From Alteromonas_F sp964429915 (lineage in GTDB: Bacteria; Pseudomonadota; Gammaproteobacteria; Enterobacterales; Alteromonadaceae): a stretch of 64,000 nt of DNA. Positions 54,450 through 63,769 of the stretch are shown piece after piece; positions within the stretch are counted from its first letter, which is position 1, and the number at the start of each line of letters is the position of its first letter. Made by a program: the position numbers and the translations under genes. The stretch covers positions 40,573-104,572 of the forward strand of contig CAYSDZ010000009.1 in assembly GCA_964429915.1 (NCBI GenBank), in the 5' to 3' direction. The notes beneath the pieces were generated by a model. That model was given only the letters and a program-made list of their open reading frames with translations. It made no database searches and had not been told where the DNA came from.

Positions 54450-54967
54450 TTTTTAACGGGTATTCGTATTCCATAACACAAAAATCGGACACCCAGAAAA
54501 TCAAATTGACTGGCTTTTTTGTACGTAATATGGATACGTCCGGTATTTTTAATTTGGATTTATGAAATACAAAACACGAATAAAACTGAACAAAAATGTT
54601 GACCTCCATTTCCAACATATATTAAGCAAAATATATTTTATGTCTGGTAGTTAATGGCTAATTTAATTTATATTACTAGTCAGGTTATTTATTCGCAGAT
54701 TCAATAATGGAATAGACTTTTTCTAAATGATTCGGAAATGCAAATCATCTATTTACAATCCATTTTCTTTACTTTTAGCGCTTGGTTTCGTTTCCGTAGA
54801 AGAAAACACAAGCTTTTGAAAGATATGTTGAGGCTCCAGCAAGACTTCAAAGATACTCGTTTATCGACTCGCGAACCCTTATTTCACTAGCCTATAAATT
54901 ATCAGAACAGCAATCTGTAGCTTATACAAATATATCCTCAAACGTAAGAAGTTATGTTTTTACCCCC
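54450..54967. other. Gap after the MCP, with remains of an open frame
   Basis: 518 bp. An imperfect inverted repeat AAAATCGGAC (54481-54490) and GTCCGGTATTTT (54538-54549) lies about 30 bp after the MCP. From 54738 a 51-residue frame starts MQIIYLQSIFFTFSAWFRFR and stops at 54888-54890; a second frame without a start codon (from 54800) runs into the gene at 54968 and reads FIDSRTLISLAYKLSEQQSV. The region therefore seems to hold a damaged 5' end of that gene. Confidence 0.5.
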
Positions 54968-55765
54968 TTGAACAAGAATTTTTCACCTAATGAGGTTATA
55001 TTCAAAAAATATATTGAAACATCTTTAGCTCTATTTATTCTGAAAACAATAGATCAGCTCGGCCTGTCAAAAGGCTTATTCGGTCTACGGCAGAAAAAAT
55101 ACTCGCCCCATGATACCTTTCACACTATAGCGTCAAATAACATTCGGTATATTGTGGCTAAAACCAATCCGAAACTACCTATGTTCTTTCACAATCTTAT
55201 CAAAGCGGAATTTCAGAAACCGCCTCAACCTTATGAAATAGATGACTTTTATCTACACATAATGCTTGAAGTTATTGAGCCATTGCTTTCAAGACACTGG
55301 GCAAAGCAAGAAGTAACATCGAAAACAACTGTTAGTGGGACAGCTCATGATACAAAATCCTTTGGCAAAGATTATTGCACTTCTATATCAGGGAGCACTG
55401 CCAATAATGAAAAACAAAGACACACAGCAAAAACAGATCGTTATCAGATTAAAGACGAAAATAGCAAACGCCTCAATGTGAATAGCGAAACAATAAAAGT
55501 CGAGCTTTCAGCTCTTTTACCAACTGAAGGGATCGCATCGGAAGAAGCGATTCGTTATGCAGAGTCGGTGCTTAATGAAATAGATAAACAAAAGTATTTT
55601 GAGTGGGAACTTGTCAGAATAAACACAACACACAAAGGTGTGTTGGTGGCAAATTCTGAGAATGCCGCGAAAAAAAGGTTGCGAGAACTGTTTAACGTAA
55701 CGCGCCTACCTAATGGATACAGGCTTAGGCAAATCTCAAAACAAGTCTATGAGAGACGTCGCTAG
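54968..55765 (+). CDS. Hypothetical protein with damaged or alternative 5' end
   Basis: 265 residues if started at the TTG at 54968 (MNKNFSPNEVIFKKYIET). The frame is open further upstream to 54800, coding KLSEQQSVAYTNISSNVRSY, with no ATG, GTG or TTG start in that part. The protein is hydrophilic with an acidic/Ser-rich middle (about 115-165, probably disordered) and a basic C-terminal domain (about 175-265) ending LRQISKQVYERRR. No family recognised. It lies between the MCP and the HipBA module, in an accessory-looking region, and could be the tail of a larger lost gene. Confidence 0.45.
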   Translation: MNKNFSPNEVIFKKYIETSLALFILKTIDQLGLSKGLFGLRQKKYSPHDTFHTIASNNIRYIVAKTNPKLPMFFHNLIKAEFQKPPQPYEIDDFYLHIMLEVIEPLLSRHWAKQEVTSKTTVSGTAHDTKSFGKDYCTSISGSTANNEKQRHTAKTDRYQIKDENSKRLNVNSETIKVELSALLPTEGIASEEAIRYAESVLNEIDKQKYFEWELVRINTTHKGVLVANSENAAKKRLRELFNVTRLPNGYRLRQISKQVYERRR

Positions 55766-55915
55766 TTTACTTGAGCGAATTAAGTTTCATATGTAAATTA
55801 TTGTAACTATTAAGCGATTTTAGCTGAAGGTCCTTGTCTCTTTACACCCCTCATTCGGCCTGTTGAAAGACATCCGCGTACGTATAGCGAAAGTGAGTAT
55901 CGAACTCTGAGCATA

Positions 55916-57232
55916 CTAAATATCGAGCCGCAAGGTTTCCTGTATCTCGTCTATCAGTGTTTTTGGTACATTCCATTCCTTAGCAAGTTGACGCCAAGCT
56001 GATATGTGCTCAATCGTTGCATCAATAATATTATCGATCTTTTTCTTGTTAAAAATTGGGCTATGTTTCTCTAAACTATAGAAATCACTTCTTGTAAATT
56101 TATCTCTTTTCCCATTCAAGCTCATCCAATGGCTGTTCACCCATTTACTACCCGGTTTATAGCTATATGCTAAATCATAAGCGGGTGCGAGAGACCATGT
56201 GTCTTTTTTCAGAATAAAGGCAAAGTTCTTTGAGTGGTCGTCATGATTTCGCGCAATGATATTGAACGTCATGCGCTTAAATAGCTGCTCAGCTTCAACA
56301 GCAGAGAGCTTCAACTGTCTGGCAACACCAAATAATTCTGCGTAAGAAAATACTCCCGGTTTTTTATAATCAACGTGGGCAAGCCCATTTAGCGTTTGTA
56401 CGTGTACCTTGATGTTTTTGATTCGATCAAACCGTTGTGTAATAAAGTGGCGTCGTTTACCTTCATGGAGTAAGCGGCATGGCATCATATCGACACCGCA
56501 TTTGTTTGCCATTAAATGATAAACAAACTCCATTGCTCCATAGCCTAACGGGTCACCGAAGGTTTCTTGATTTTTGTTGTGTTCACTAACGCCGTCAAAT
56601 TTCATCAAATAATGAGTAAAACCACTTGGCACTTTGGTTTGGCCAGAGCGAACTTGAGTAAAATCCTCATTAAATGCTAATACGGCTTTCGGTCGTGCTC
56701 CTCCCGCACTCATGCCAACAGATAATAAAGATATCATTGCCTCTCTATCGTCTTGGCCATTTTGTTTGAGTTCTATTCCAAAAGTACCTCGTGAATCTAA
56801 GATTTCTTGTGCAATTGAAACAAGCGATTGGATGTCTACTTGTTGTGAAGCATTTAAATTTCGTAACTTTGTAGCTGGCGCATACTCAAGAGCCCCCATG
56901 CCTCGCTTTCCTGTATATTGGAGGCGTTGCAGTGGGGTAATGTCACTCGGTGAACGACCTTGACCTGCAACCCATGCGTTGAGAACTGCGTTACCAAAAT
57001 CATCAGGTAAGGAGTCAGCTATTAAACCTGGTAGACCTTTAAAGGTATTGAAGTCCAGTTCGGGAAAGCTATAAATGCGATTCGATAATGGCATTTTGAT
57101 CGGAGACAGCTCGACACCTTTTTTTATGAAGCCAGGATCATATTCAAAAGACCCAAGTCCCCTTTCAGTGTCAAAGCTCACTGCACCAACAACATCGTCT
57201 TGGTATGTTATTGTAATGACCTCCATTACCAT
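55916..57232 (-). CDS. hipA: HipA-type serine/threonine kinase toxin
   Basis: 438 residues. N-terminal subdomain, then the HipA kinase core: GMSAGGARPKAVLAF nucleotide loop (about 172-186), the catalytic ARNHDDHSKNF (about 325-335) with Asp and Asn in place, and the metal-binding APAYDLAY. HipA kinases phosphorylate a tRNA synthetase (GltX in E. coli) and cause persistence. The start overlaps the end of hipB by 7 bp, so translation is coupled. Complete. Confidence 0.95.
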   Translation of the reverse strand: MVMEVITITYQDDVVGAVSFDTERGLGSFEYDPGFIKKGVELSPIKMPLSNRIYSFPELDFNTFKGLPGLIADSLPDDFGNAVLNAWVAGQGRSPSDITPLQRLQYTGKRGMGALEYAPATKLRNLNASQQVDIQSLVSIAQEILDSRGTFGIELKQNGQDDREAMISLLSVGMSAGGARPKAVLAFNEDFTQVRSGQTKVPSGFTHYLMKFDGVSEHNKNQETFGDPLGYGAMEFVYHLMANKCGVDMMPCRLLHEGKRRHFITQRFDRIKNIKVHVQTLNGLAHVDYKKPGVFSYAELFGVARQLKLSAVEAEQLFKRMTFNIIARNHDDHSKNFAFILKKDTWSLAPAYDLAYSYKPGSKWVNSHWMSLNGKRDKFTRSDFYSLEKHSPIFNKKKIDNIIDATIEHISAWRQLAKEWNVPKTLIDEIQETLRLDI

Positions 57233-57552
57233 TCTGGTGTTTCCTCATCTTTCTTACTGCGCTGGCCAGAGGCTCTCTGCCTTTTCTTTCCTTGCAGTTT
57301 GGCCAACTGTAAGGGAGAAATTTCTTGTTTAGGGAGAAATAGATCAATCTGCTGCGTGAGGTCTAATGCCATTAATATAGCAATCATGATGGTGAGCTGA
57401 GCTTTTCCTTTTTCTGCATTTAAAACCGTTTTGCGAGCAATGCCAGCGAGCTGTGCAACTTCAGATTGTGTTAAGTCACGATTTAATCGAGCTTGCTTCA
57501 ATCTGTCGCCGATTTCTTCTGCCAATGCAGTAGCTGTTACATCAATAAACAT
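57226..57552 (-). CDS. hipB: HipB-type XRE antitoxin/autorepressor
   Basis: 108 residues. The HTH lies at about 12-65 (IGDRLKQARLNRDLTQSEVA and LAGIARKTVLNAEKG), followed by a charged basic tail (QGKKRQRASGQRSKKDEETP) longer than in E. coli. It represses hipBA by binding the operators in its own promoter and blocks HipA. The candidate operators are the AAAGTCCTA/TAGGACTTT repeats at 57553-57615. Confidence 0.93.
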   Translation of the reverse strand: MFIDVTATALAEEIGDRLKQARLNRDLTQSEVAQLAGIARKTVLNAEKGKAQLTIMIAILMALDLTQQIDLFLPKQEISPLQLAKLQGKKRQRASGQRSKKDEETPEW

Positions 57553-57615
57553 AAAGTCCTATTATGAGTACAATAATGGGGTTAAATCTTTTTAAGATCC
57601 TTAATTTAGGACTTT
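57553..57615. promoter_or_regulatory. hipBA operator pair
   Basis: AAAGTCCTA (57553-57561) and TAGGACTTT (57607-57615) are exact inverted 9-bp arms about 46 bp apart. They flank the hipB start region. An inner ATCTT-TTT-AAGAT stem lies at about 57586-57598. The arrangement is that of separated HipB operators bent together. Confidence 0.65.
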
Positions 57616-57780
57616 AAAAACACACTGTCAAGTTGATGTTGAGGGTTTATCTATGGTTACATTAAGTGCCTATTCACAATAATGGAGTAACCAATATGGA
57701 GCCTTATGCGTTCTTTAGGCCATATTTTTCATAACAGATGAAAGCGATAATTGGAGGTGAGCATAGAATTCTCTGTATAG

Positions 57781-57810
57781 TTGATAGTAATTAAATTAAA
57801 GTTGTATAAT
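57781..57810 (+). promoter_or_regulatory. Promoter of the small rod-like protein gene
   Basis: TTGATA (57781-57786) and a perfect TATAAT (57805-57810) with 18-bp spacing, 37 bp before the ATG at 57847. This is a sigma-70-type promoter. Confidence 0.6.
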
Positions 57811-57846
57811 AATTAGTCATAATCAGTTGTGTTTAGTGAGTGTGCT

Positions 57847-58086
57847 ATGATTGATCAGGTATCATCCAATTCTGTGTTGCAGGCTGGTTTACAAGGTTTT
57901 CAACGAGCATCTGCTGGCGTTGCTGAGGCTGCTTCAGCGATTGCTAACCCCAATGTCAACCGTTTCGAAAGCCAAGTTGAAGGATTAGTCTCACTTCAAG
58001 AAAACACCATCAATGCTCAAGCTGCGGCTGAAGTGATTGACGTAGCAGACGAAACACTTGGCCGAATTATTGATACTTTTGCATAA
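57847..58086 (+). CDS. Miniature flagellar rod/hook-like protein
   Basis: 79 residues from the ATG at 57847 (MIDQVSSNSVLQAGLQGFQRASAG). The N-terminus has AGVAEAASAIANPNVN and the C-terminus reads VSLQENTINAQAAAEVIDVADETLGRIID-type helix (SLQENTINAQAAAEVIDVAD). These resemble the two coiled ends of flagellar axial proteins (FlgB/C/E/F/G family), joined without the central globular domain. Such a protein could form a short helical bundle. It is followed by the metalloprotease gene 24 bp downstream. Function unknown, and no flagellar gene is adjacent. Confidence 0.6.
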   Translation: MIDQVSSNSVLQAGLQGFQRASAGVAEAASAIANPNVNRFESQVEGLVSLQENTINAQAAAEVIDVADETLGRIIDTFA

Positions 58087-58109
58087 TTTTCGGGGAATCA
58101 CACTCAGCA

Positions 58110-58997
58110 ATGCTTATCACGCCTTTTCCCTCTAGCTTCCCTCTCAACACATCAAACCAAAGTGTTGAAGCGGCTCGTCGCGAAAACAATCTACGTGAAA
58201 CTATTCCTCAATCTGGCAACGGAGAAGCCGGAGAGCGTGAACAGGGCCTAGGCTCTGAAGGCGACAGAGCAAGACAAGCAGCCGGACAAAGTATCAATCC
58301 TCTCACTTATGAGCGACCAACGCCTCAATCACTACTTACACCCGACGATCCAAGCACTGAAAGTCAGTTGTCTGATAATGCCAATGATCAAAGTGCGGGT
58401 AGAGAAGACGCGGAACAGAGGCAGCAGGACCAAGCAGAGCAAGCTGAAATTCGCGAGCTTGAGGCAAGAGATCGTGAAGTAAGAGCCCATGAGCAGGCGC
58501 ATGCGGCAGTGGGTGGTCAATATGCAGGTTCACCCCAATATGAGTTTGAAACAGGGCCAGACGGACAACGTTATGCAGTAGGAGGCGAAGTCTCCATTGA
58601 TGTTTCAGAAGAACGTACACCAGAACAAACGGTACGCAAATTACAACAAGTAAGAGCTGCGGCTCTTGCCCCCGCCGAACCCTCGCCACAAGATTTAAGA
58701 GTGGCAGCAGAAGCTGCAAGAGGAGTGGCTGAAGCTCAAGCGCAAATTAATCGAGAATCAAACGAAGCAGCCCAAGTCGATACGGAAACGCAAACTGGAG
58801 TGGCCACTTCTCCGCCTTCACTAGACGAGATTATCGACGAGAATGATATTTCTACTCCCACTCGCACCTTAGATAATGCAACATTGCAAATAGACGACGA
58901 AGAACAAACATTCTTTAACCGTCGGAATAGAGTGATATCTCAATTTTATCAACGCGCAGCCGAACCTCAAGCGATAGGTTTTTCTACAAGCGCTTGA
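58110..58997 (+). CDS. SprA-related putative metalloprotease
   Basis: 295 residues. Residues 1-120 are low-complexity Glu/Gln/Arg-rich and probably disordered. The conserved domain (about 128-205) carries the zinc signature HEQAH (in REVRAHEQAHAAVGGQYAG) followed by PQYEFETGPDGQRYAVGGEV, the pattern of the SprA-related putative metalloprotease family. Substrate unknown. Downstream helices are Ala/Gln-rich. It is next to the rod-like protein, which suggests they act together; the tail may be a processed or secreted segment. Confidence 0.72.
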   Translation: MLITPFPSSFPLNTSNQSVEAARRENNLRETIPQSGNGEAGEREQGLGSEGDRARQAAGQSINPLTYERPTPQSLLTPDDPSTESQLSDNANDQSAGREDAEQRQQDQAEQAEIRELEARDREVRAHEQAHAAVGGQYAGSPQYEFETGPDGQRYAVGGEVSIDVSEERTPEQTVRKLQQVRAAALAPAEPSPQDLRVAAEAARGVAEAQAQINRESNEAAQVDTETQTGVATSPPSLDEIIDENDISTPTRTLDNATLQIDDEEQTFFNRRNRVISQFYQRAAEPQAIGFSTSA

Positions 58998-59009
58998 GGT
59001 TCTGATAGC

Positions 59010-61340
59010 TTATTTTGTTTTCGCTTTTGCAAACGCGTCAGCAAACGCATTGCCCATTGCGCTATTTTGTTGAGTGGGTTTGTTTGGTTTTTGCCCACCC
59101 TGAACAGGTTTGGTTTTAGGCGGCCTGCTTTTATCGCGCTGCGCAGGCTTTCCTTGCGAATGTAATGGCTGATCATCCATTCGCATAGTGAACGCAATGC
59201 GCTTTCGCTCAACGTCCACCTCCAGTACTTTTACTTTTACAATATCACCCGTTTTTACTACTTCTCGCGGATCTTTGATAAATTTGTTGGTGAGTGCAGA
59301 AATGTGCACTAAACCATCTTGATGCACGCCTACATCAACGAATGCGCCGAAATTAGCCACATTGCTCACTACGCCTTCTAATATCATACCGGCTTTTAAA
59401 TCAGCTAGCGTATTCACGCCTTCTTTAAACGTAGCGGTTTTAAATTCAGGTCTAGGATCTCTTCCCGGTTTATCTAGCTCTCGAATAATGTCTTTTACCG
59501 TCGGCAAACCAAAACTGTGATCGGTAAAATCTTCAGGACTCAGCGTTTTAAGCAGTTCAGTATTGCCAATAATGTCATTTACTGCCACTTGAGAAGACGC
59601 AATAATTTTATCAACAACGGGGTAGGTTTCAGGGTGAACTGACGATGCATCTAGCGGATTTTCGCCATTCACGATACGTAAAAAACCGGCTGCTTGTTCA
59701 AAGGCTTTGGGTCCTAAGCGTTCAACGTTGAGTAGCGCTTTGCGCGATTCAAACGCGCCGTGTTGGTCGCGAAAACGCACAATGTTTTGCGCCAATGTTT
59801 TATTTAACCCCGACACATAACTCAGTAAAGCGGGTGAAGCCATATTCAGATCAACACCAACCGAATTAACGCAGTCTTCGATAACTTTATCCAAACTTCG
59901 ACCTAACTGGCTTTGACTGACATCGTGTTGATATTGCCCTACGCCAATGGCTTTGGGTTCAATTTTTACTAACTCGGCCAGAGGATCTTGCAGACGCCTT
60001 GCTATTGAGACCGCGCCTCGTAAAGACACATCCAAGTCAGGTAATTCGTTAGAGGCAAGTTCAGAAGCAGAATACACTGACGCCCCAGCTTCACTGACCA
60101 TAATCTTTTGTACCGTCATGTCTTTATTCGCTTGCATCATTTCGGCAACCAGTTTATCGGTCTCCCTAGAGCCAGTGCCGTTACCAATGCTGATCAGCGA
60201 TACTTTGTGCTGCTTACACAAATTAGCAAGCGTTCTCTGTGATTTATCCCACTGGTTTTGAGGGGCATGAGGAAAAATAGTGGTGGTTGCGACAACTTTC
60301 CCCGTTGTATCAACAATCGCTACTTTGACACCCGTTCTAAGCCCCGGATCCAATCCCATGGTAACTTTTGCACCTGCTGGCGCTGCCATTAATAAATCAT
60401 TGAGATTTTTAGCAAACACTTGGATGGCTTCTTCTTCAGCTTTTTCCCGAATAGCACCAAATAACTCGGTTTCCATGTGCAAAGAAAGCTTAATTTTCCA
60501 TGTCCATTGTACGACTTGAGCTAACCATTTATCAGCCGCTCTATTCTGCGACTTGATGCCTACATGTTGAGCAATAATATCTTCACAAGGCGAGATTTTG
60601 CGCTCGTTACTCTCTGCTTCTGGTGTTTCATTGAGTTGAATATGCAGCATGCCTTCATTTCGCCCCCTAAACATCGCTAATGCCCTGTGCGATGGCACAG
60701 AGCTAAGAGACTCTGAATGGTCGAAATAATCTTTGTACTTGGCAGCGTCTTTTTCTTTTCCGTTCGCCACTTTGCTAGTGATATGTGCGTGCCTGTTTAA
60801 GTACAGTCTTACTTTAGCCAATAACGCAGCATCTTCGGCAAAGCGCTCCATTAAAATAAAACGAGCGCCGTCTAATGCCGCTTTTTCATCAGCCACCCCT
60901 TTCTCAGTATTAACATATTGCTTGGCTTCGTGTTCTGGTTCTAAGGAGGGATCGTTAAACAGCGCTTCAGCCAAGGGTTCTAGCCCGGCTTCAATTGCAA
61001 TTTGCCCTTTTGTTCGTCGCTTCGGTTTGTAGGGCAAGTACAGGTCTTCTAAACTCGTTTTACTTTCAGCATTTAAAATGGCGCTTTGTAATGCTTCATT
61101 CAGTTTGCCTTGTTCTTCAATACTTTTAAGGATCACTTTACGTCGATCTTCTAATTCACGTAAGTAGCCCAAACGAGTTTCTAGTGCTCTTAACTGTACA
61201 TCGTTAAGCCCTTGAGTCACTTCTTTTCGGTATCTGGCGATAAAAGGAACGGTTGCGCCGTCGTCTAGCAAATTAATTGTCGCCTGAACTTGTTCCGGCT
61301 TAACGTTAAGCTCTCGTGCTAATGTAGTGTGTATGGTCAT
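59010..61340 (-). CDS. tex: Transcription accessory protein Tex
   Basis: 776 residues. Order: N-terminal helical domain with LNVKPEQVQATINLLDDGATVPFIARYRKE-type start (quoted in part: ATVPFIARYRKE), the YqgF-like RNase H fold (about 330-460), helix-hairpin-helix domains (about 490-560), and an S1 RNA-binding domain (about 645-720, GMILEGVVSNVANFGAFVDV and VHQDGLVHIS). It binds RNA and affects transcription in pathogens. The last 60 residues are a basic, proline-rich tail. It follows greB by 33 bp on the same strand. Confidence 0.95.
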   Translation of the reverse strand: MTIHTTLARELNVKPEQVQATINLLDDGATVPFIARYRKEVTQGLNDVQLRALETRLGYLRELEDRRKVILKSIEEQGKLNEALQSAILNAESKTSLEDLYLPYKPKRRTKGQIAIEAGLEPLAEALFNDPSLEPEHEAKQYVNTEKGVADEKAALDGARFILMERFAEDAALLAKVRLYLNRHAHITSKVANGKEKDAAKYKDYFDHSESLSSVPSHRALAMFRGRNEGMLHIQLNETPEAESNERKISPCEDIIAQHVGIKSQNRAADKWLAQVVQWTWKIKLSLHMETELFGAIREKAEEEAIQVFAKNLNDLLMAAPAGAKVTMGLDPGLRTGVKVAIVDTTGKVVATTTIFPHAPQNQWDKSQRTLANLCKQHKVSLISIGNGTGSRETDKLVAEMMQANKDMTVQKIMVSEAGASVYSASELASNELPDLDVSLRGAVSIARRLQDPLAELVKIEPKAIGVGQYQHDVSQSQLGRSLDKVIEDCVNSVGVDLNMASPALLSYVSGLNKTLAQNIVRFRDQHGAFESRKALLNVERLGPKAFEQAAGFLRIVNGENPLDASSVHPETYPVVDKIIASSQVAVNDIIGNTELLKTLSPEDFTDHSFGLPTVKDIIRELDKPGRDPRPEFKTATFKEGVNTLADLKAGMILEGVVSNVANFGAFVDVGVHQDGLVHISALTNKFIKDPREVVKTGDIVKVKVLEVDVERKRIAFTMRMDDQPLHSQGKPAQRDKSRPPKTKPVQGGQKPNKPTQQNSAMGNAFADAFAKAKTK

Positions 61341-61373
61341 ACTTTTTTGATTAATAATTAAAGAAGGGTCGGG

Positions 61374-61862
61374 TTAAATTCGGTCAGTAGTATCATAGTG
61401 TATTTCTTCGATAAGCCATACTGATTTTCCGTGTTCAGTATTCACTTCAAAGGTGTCGTCAATACATTTACCTAACATTGCTCTTGCCATCGGCGAATCA
61501 ATAGAAATTGCCTCTTTGCGCCCAAATATTTCATCATAGCCAACAATTCTTACACAGAGACTATTCTCGTCGGCCTCGCGGTAGAGATGCACCGTAGCGC
61601 CAAAAAACACTTTGCCCTCTTGCTGTGGGTGGTAATCTACCACTTTCAAATTGGCTAAGCACTTTCGCAAATAGCGAATCCTGCGGTCAATTTCTCTTAG
61701 TTTTTTCTTGTTATATTGGTAATCCGCATTTTCACTTCGGTCACCTAAACTGGCTGCCCATGCAACCTTTTTGGTGATTTCAGGACGCGCTTTTCTCCAT
61801 AGCGTATCTTGTTCTTGTTGCAAAGCTTGATACCCTTTACGGGTAATAAGGGGGGTTTTCAC
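61374..61862 (-). CDS. greB: Transcription elongation factor GreB
   Basis: 162 residues, typical of GreB. It has the coiled-coil (about 1-75, with LGDRSENADYQYNKKKLREID carrying the tip acidic residues that stimulate RNA cleavage), followed by the FKBP-like domain ending RARAMLGKC-type and EIHYDTTDRI. Rescues backtracked RNA polymerase. It precedes tex in the same direction, as commonly seen. Confidence 0.96.
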   Translation of the reverse strand: MKTPLITRKGYQALQQEQDTLWRKARPEITKKVAWAASLGDRSENADYQYNKKKLREIDRRIRYLRKCLANLKVVDYHPQQEGKVFFGATVHLYREADENSLCVRIVGYDEIFGRKEAISIDSPMARAMLGKCIDDTFEVNTEHGKSVWLIEEIHYDTTDRI

Positions 61863-61916
61863 AATACATCACCGTCCTTGGTGAGAAGTGAACATCATCC
61901 ATAATTTCAATGTGCG

Positions 61917-62687
61917 CTACTCTTCTTCAGATTGGCTAGACACGACTTCCAATAATTCCACATCAAAAATCAATGTAGAATTTGGCGTAATCGCGCCCGT
62001 TGCACGCTGACCATACGCCAATTCTGATGGGATATAAAAACGGTATTTACCGCCTTGTTTCATAAGTTGAACGCCCTCAGTCCACCCAGCAATGACTCGG
62101 TTAAGAGGAAAAACAGCAGGCTCGCCGCGACTATAAGATGAATCAAATTCGGTACCGTCAAGCAGCGTACCTTTATAGTGTACTCTTACTGTGTCGGTCG
62201 CTTCTGGAGAGGGGCCATTGCCTTCTTCTACAATTTCATACTGCAAGCCAGACTCTGTCGTCACGATGCCTTCTTTCTTAGCATTCTCAGCAAGAAAAGC
62301 TGCACCTGCTTCAAGGTTTTCTGCTGCTGATTTTTCTGCCTGCTGCTCTTGCAGTTGACGCATTGCCTGCTCACCAGCTTGAGCAAACTGACGAATTTCA
62401 TCAAGTGAAAACGGTGAGGTTTCTTCTAAAGTATCGATAAATCCTTTAACAACAAGGTCTTTATCTAGATCACCACCCAGCTTTTGTATTTCTTCAACAC
62501 GGCTATTTACAAACACCGCCATGCTTGCGCCCATTGCGTAATCTTGCTTTTGAGTGTCTGACATCGCCGTTGCATCAACGGACGCTGTAGTCGCTGATGA
62601 AGGTGTTTCTGTTGAGGCTGTGTCTTTTTGACAGCCCATTAATCCTAGCGCTGCTATAGCAGAAGCAGCAATTAGCGTTTTACGCAT
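61917..62687 (-). CDS. fkpA: FKBP-type peptidyl-prolyl isomerase lipoprotein
   Basis: 256 residues. Lipobox LGLMGC with Cys19. N-terminal dimerisation helices (about 40-120), then the FKBP domain (about 150-250) with the active-site FDSSYSRGEPAVFPLNRVI and YGQRATGAITPNSTLIFDVEL-type strands. It isomerises proline bonds and acts as a periplasmic folding factor. FkpA proteins are usually not lipoproteins, so Mip-like anchoring is the alternative. Divergent from the WD40 gene with a 77-bp gap. Confidence 0.9.
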   Translation of the reverse strand: MRKTLIAASAIAALGLMGCQKDTASTETPSSATTASVDATAMSDTQKQDYAMGASMAVFVNSRVEEIQKLGGDLDKDLVVKGFIDTLEETSPFSLDEIRQFAQAGEQAMRQLQEQQAEKSAAENLEAGAAFLAENAKKEGIVTTESGLQYEIVEEGNGPSPEATDTVRVHYKGTLLDGTEFDSSYSRGEPAVFPLNRVIAGWTEGVQLMKQGGKYRFYIPSELAYGQRATGAITPNSTLIFDVELLEVVSSQSEEE

Positions 62688-62764
62688 TTAACATCTCCGA
62701 GTTAGTGATTCGTCTATTCCGTGCTATGGTAACGACAGCAAATTAAAATCTAAACATAAAAATT

Positions 62765-63769
62765 ATGAATACGCGATGTTTATCGCCCAAACACGTTTTT
62801 ATACTGACCAGTTTATTCTTCGTTAGTTTGATATTTGGGTGTTCTTTGCCAGAAACTCAACCCCTTTCGCGAATAAGACATGTAGAAGAGGGGGCCTACG
62901 CCGCCGATATCAGCCCTCTAGGCAAGCTTGTTGTAATGAGTGGTGTCTCCAACGGTATAAAAGTATGGCGCACAGATCAGGACACACCGCTTTTTAATTG
63001 GCAACATCAGGGCGGAAATAACAATACTGTCACCAATGTGCATATATCAGCAGACGAAACGTATGTGATTACCTCTGACCGAGAAGCATTCGCACTTTGG
63101 AATATTGAAAGTGGCGAGCCCGAAGGTTTTTGGCGAATTGATGAATCGTCAATAAGAGACGTTGCAGTGAGTAATAGCGGCAAAGGGTTGCTTGTCGCTA
63201 GAGGCAATGGAAAAGTGATGTTTTTTGAGCCCGATACGGGCAGACGTTTAGAGTTCCTGGGACACAGTGAAAAAGTCAATGCCATTGATATCTCTCCAAA
63301 TGGTCATTATGCGTTAACAGGTGGCAACGACTATTCGGCATTGTTGTGGGATACCAGAAGTGGACAAATTGTACACACCTTTGAGCACAACAGCCGCGTT
63401 ACACGAGTTGCACTTGATGACAAAGGTCGTTTTGCTTTTACCGCAGACAGCAAACGTCAATCTCAAATTTGGGACCTCCAAACTGGACGCTTGATCAGCA
63501 CATTACGTTATACTGCCAGACAGAAAATGTTTACTGATGCGGTTTTTTCTCAAGACGGACAGTATTTACTCACAGGTTCTCCAGCAAGGCGCATGAACTT
63601 ATGGAGCGTACAAGATGGCAAGCAAGTCGCTGAATGGCGGGTGGCGCCAAGAGAAACCAGTAACCCTCCTACTGCCGTAGTTTATGCTGTAGGTTTTAAC
63701 CGTGAGGGCAATCTTTTATCGTCCAGCAGCTCAGGGCTAACGGCAACGTGGGAATTATCGCTACCATGA
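62765..63769 (+). CDS. WD40-repeat lipoprotein
   Basis: 334 residues. Lipoprotein signal LIFGCSLPE with Cys26. The remainder is a WD40 propeller with repeats such as HVEEGAYAADISPLGKLVVM, DETYVITSDREAFALWNIES and NGHYALTGGNDYSALLWDTR. Six to seven blades fit. A binding scaffold at the inner or outer membrane; partner unknown. Its TGA stop overlaps the slyX start as ATGA, so translational coupling is expected. Such a WD40-slyX order recurs near fkpA in marine gammaproteobacteria. Confidence 0.85.
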   Translation: MNTRCLSPKHVFILTSLFFVSLIFGCSLPETQPLSRIRHVEEGAYAADISPLGKLVVMSGVSNGIKVWRTDQDTPLFNWQHQGGNNNTVTNVHISADETYVITSDREAFALWNIESGEPEGFWRIDESSIRDVAVSNSGKGLLVARGNGKVMFFEPDTGRRLEFLGHSEKVNAIDISPNGHYALTGGNDYSALLWDTRSGQIVHTFEHNSRVTRVALDDKGRFAFTADSKRQSQIWDLQTGRLISTLRYTARQKMFTDAVFSQDGQYLLTGSPARRMNLWSVQDGKQVAEWRVAPRETSNPPTAVVYAVGFNREGNLLSSSSSGLTATWELSLP

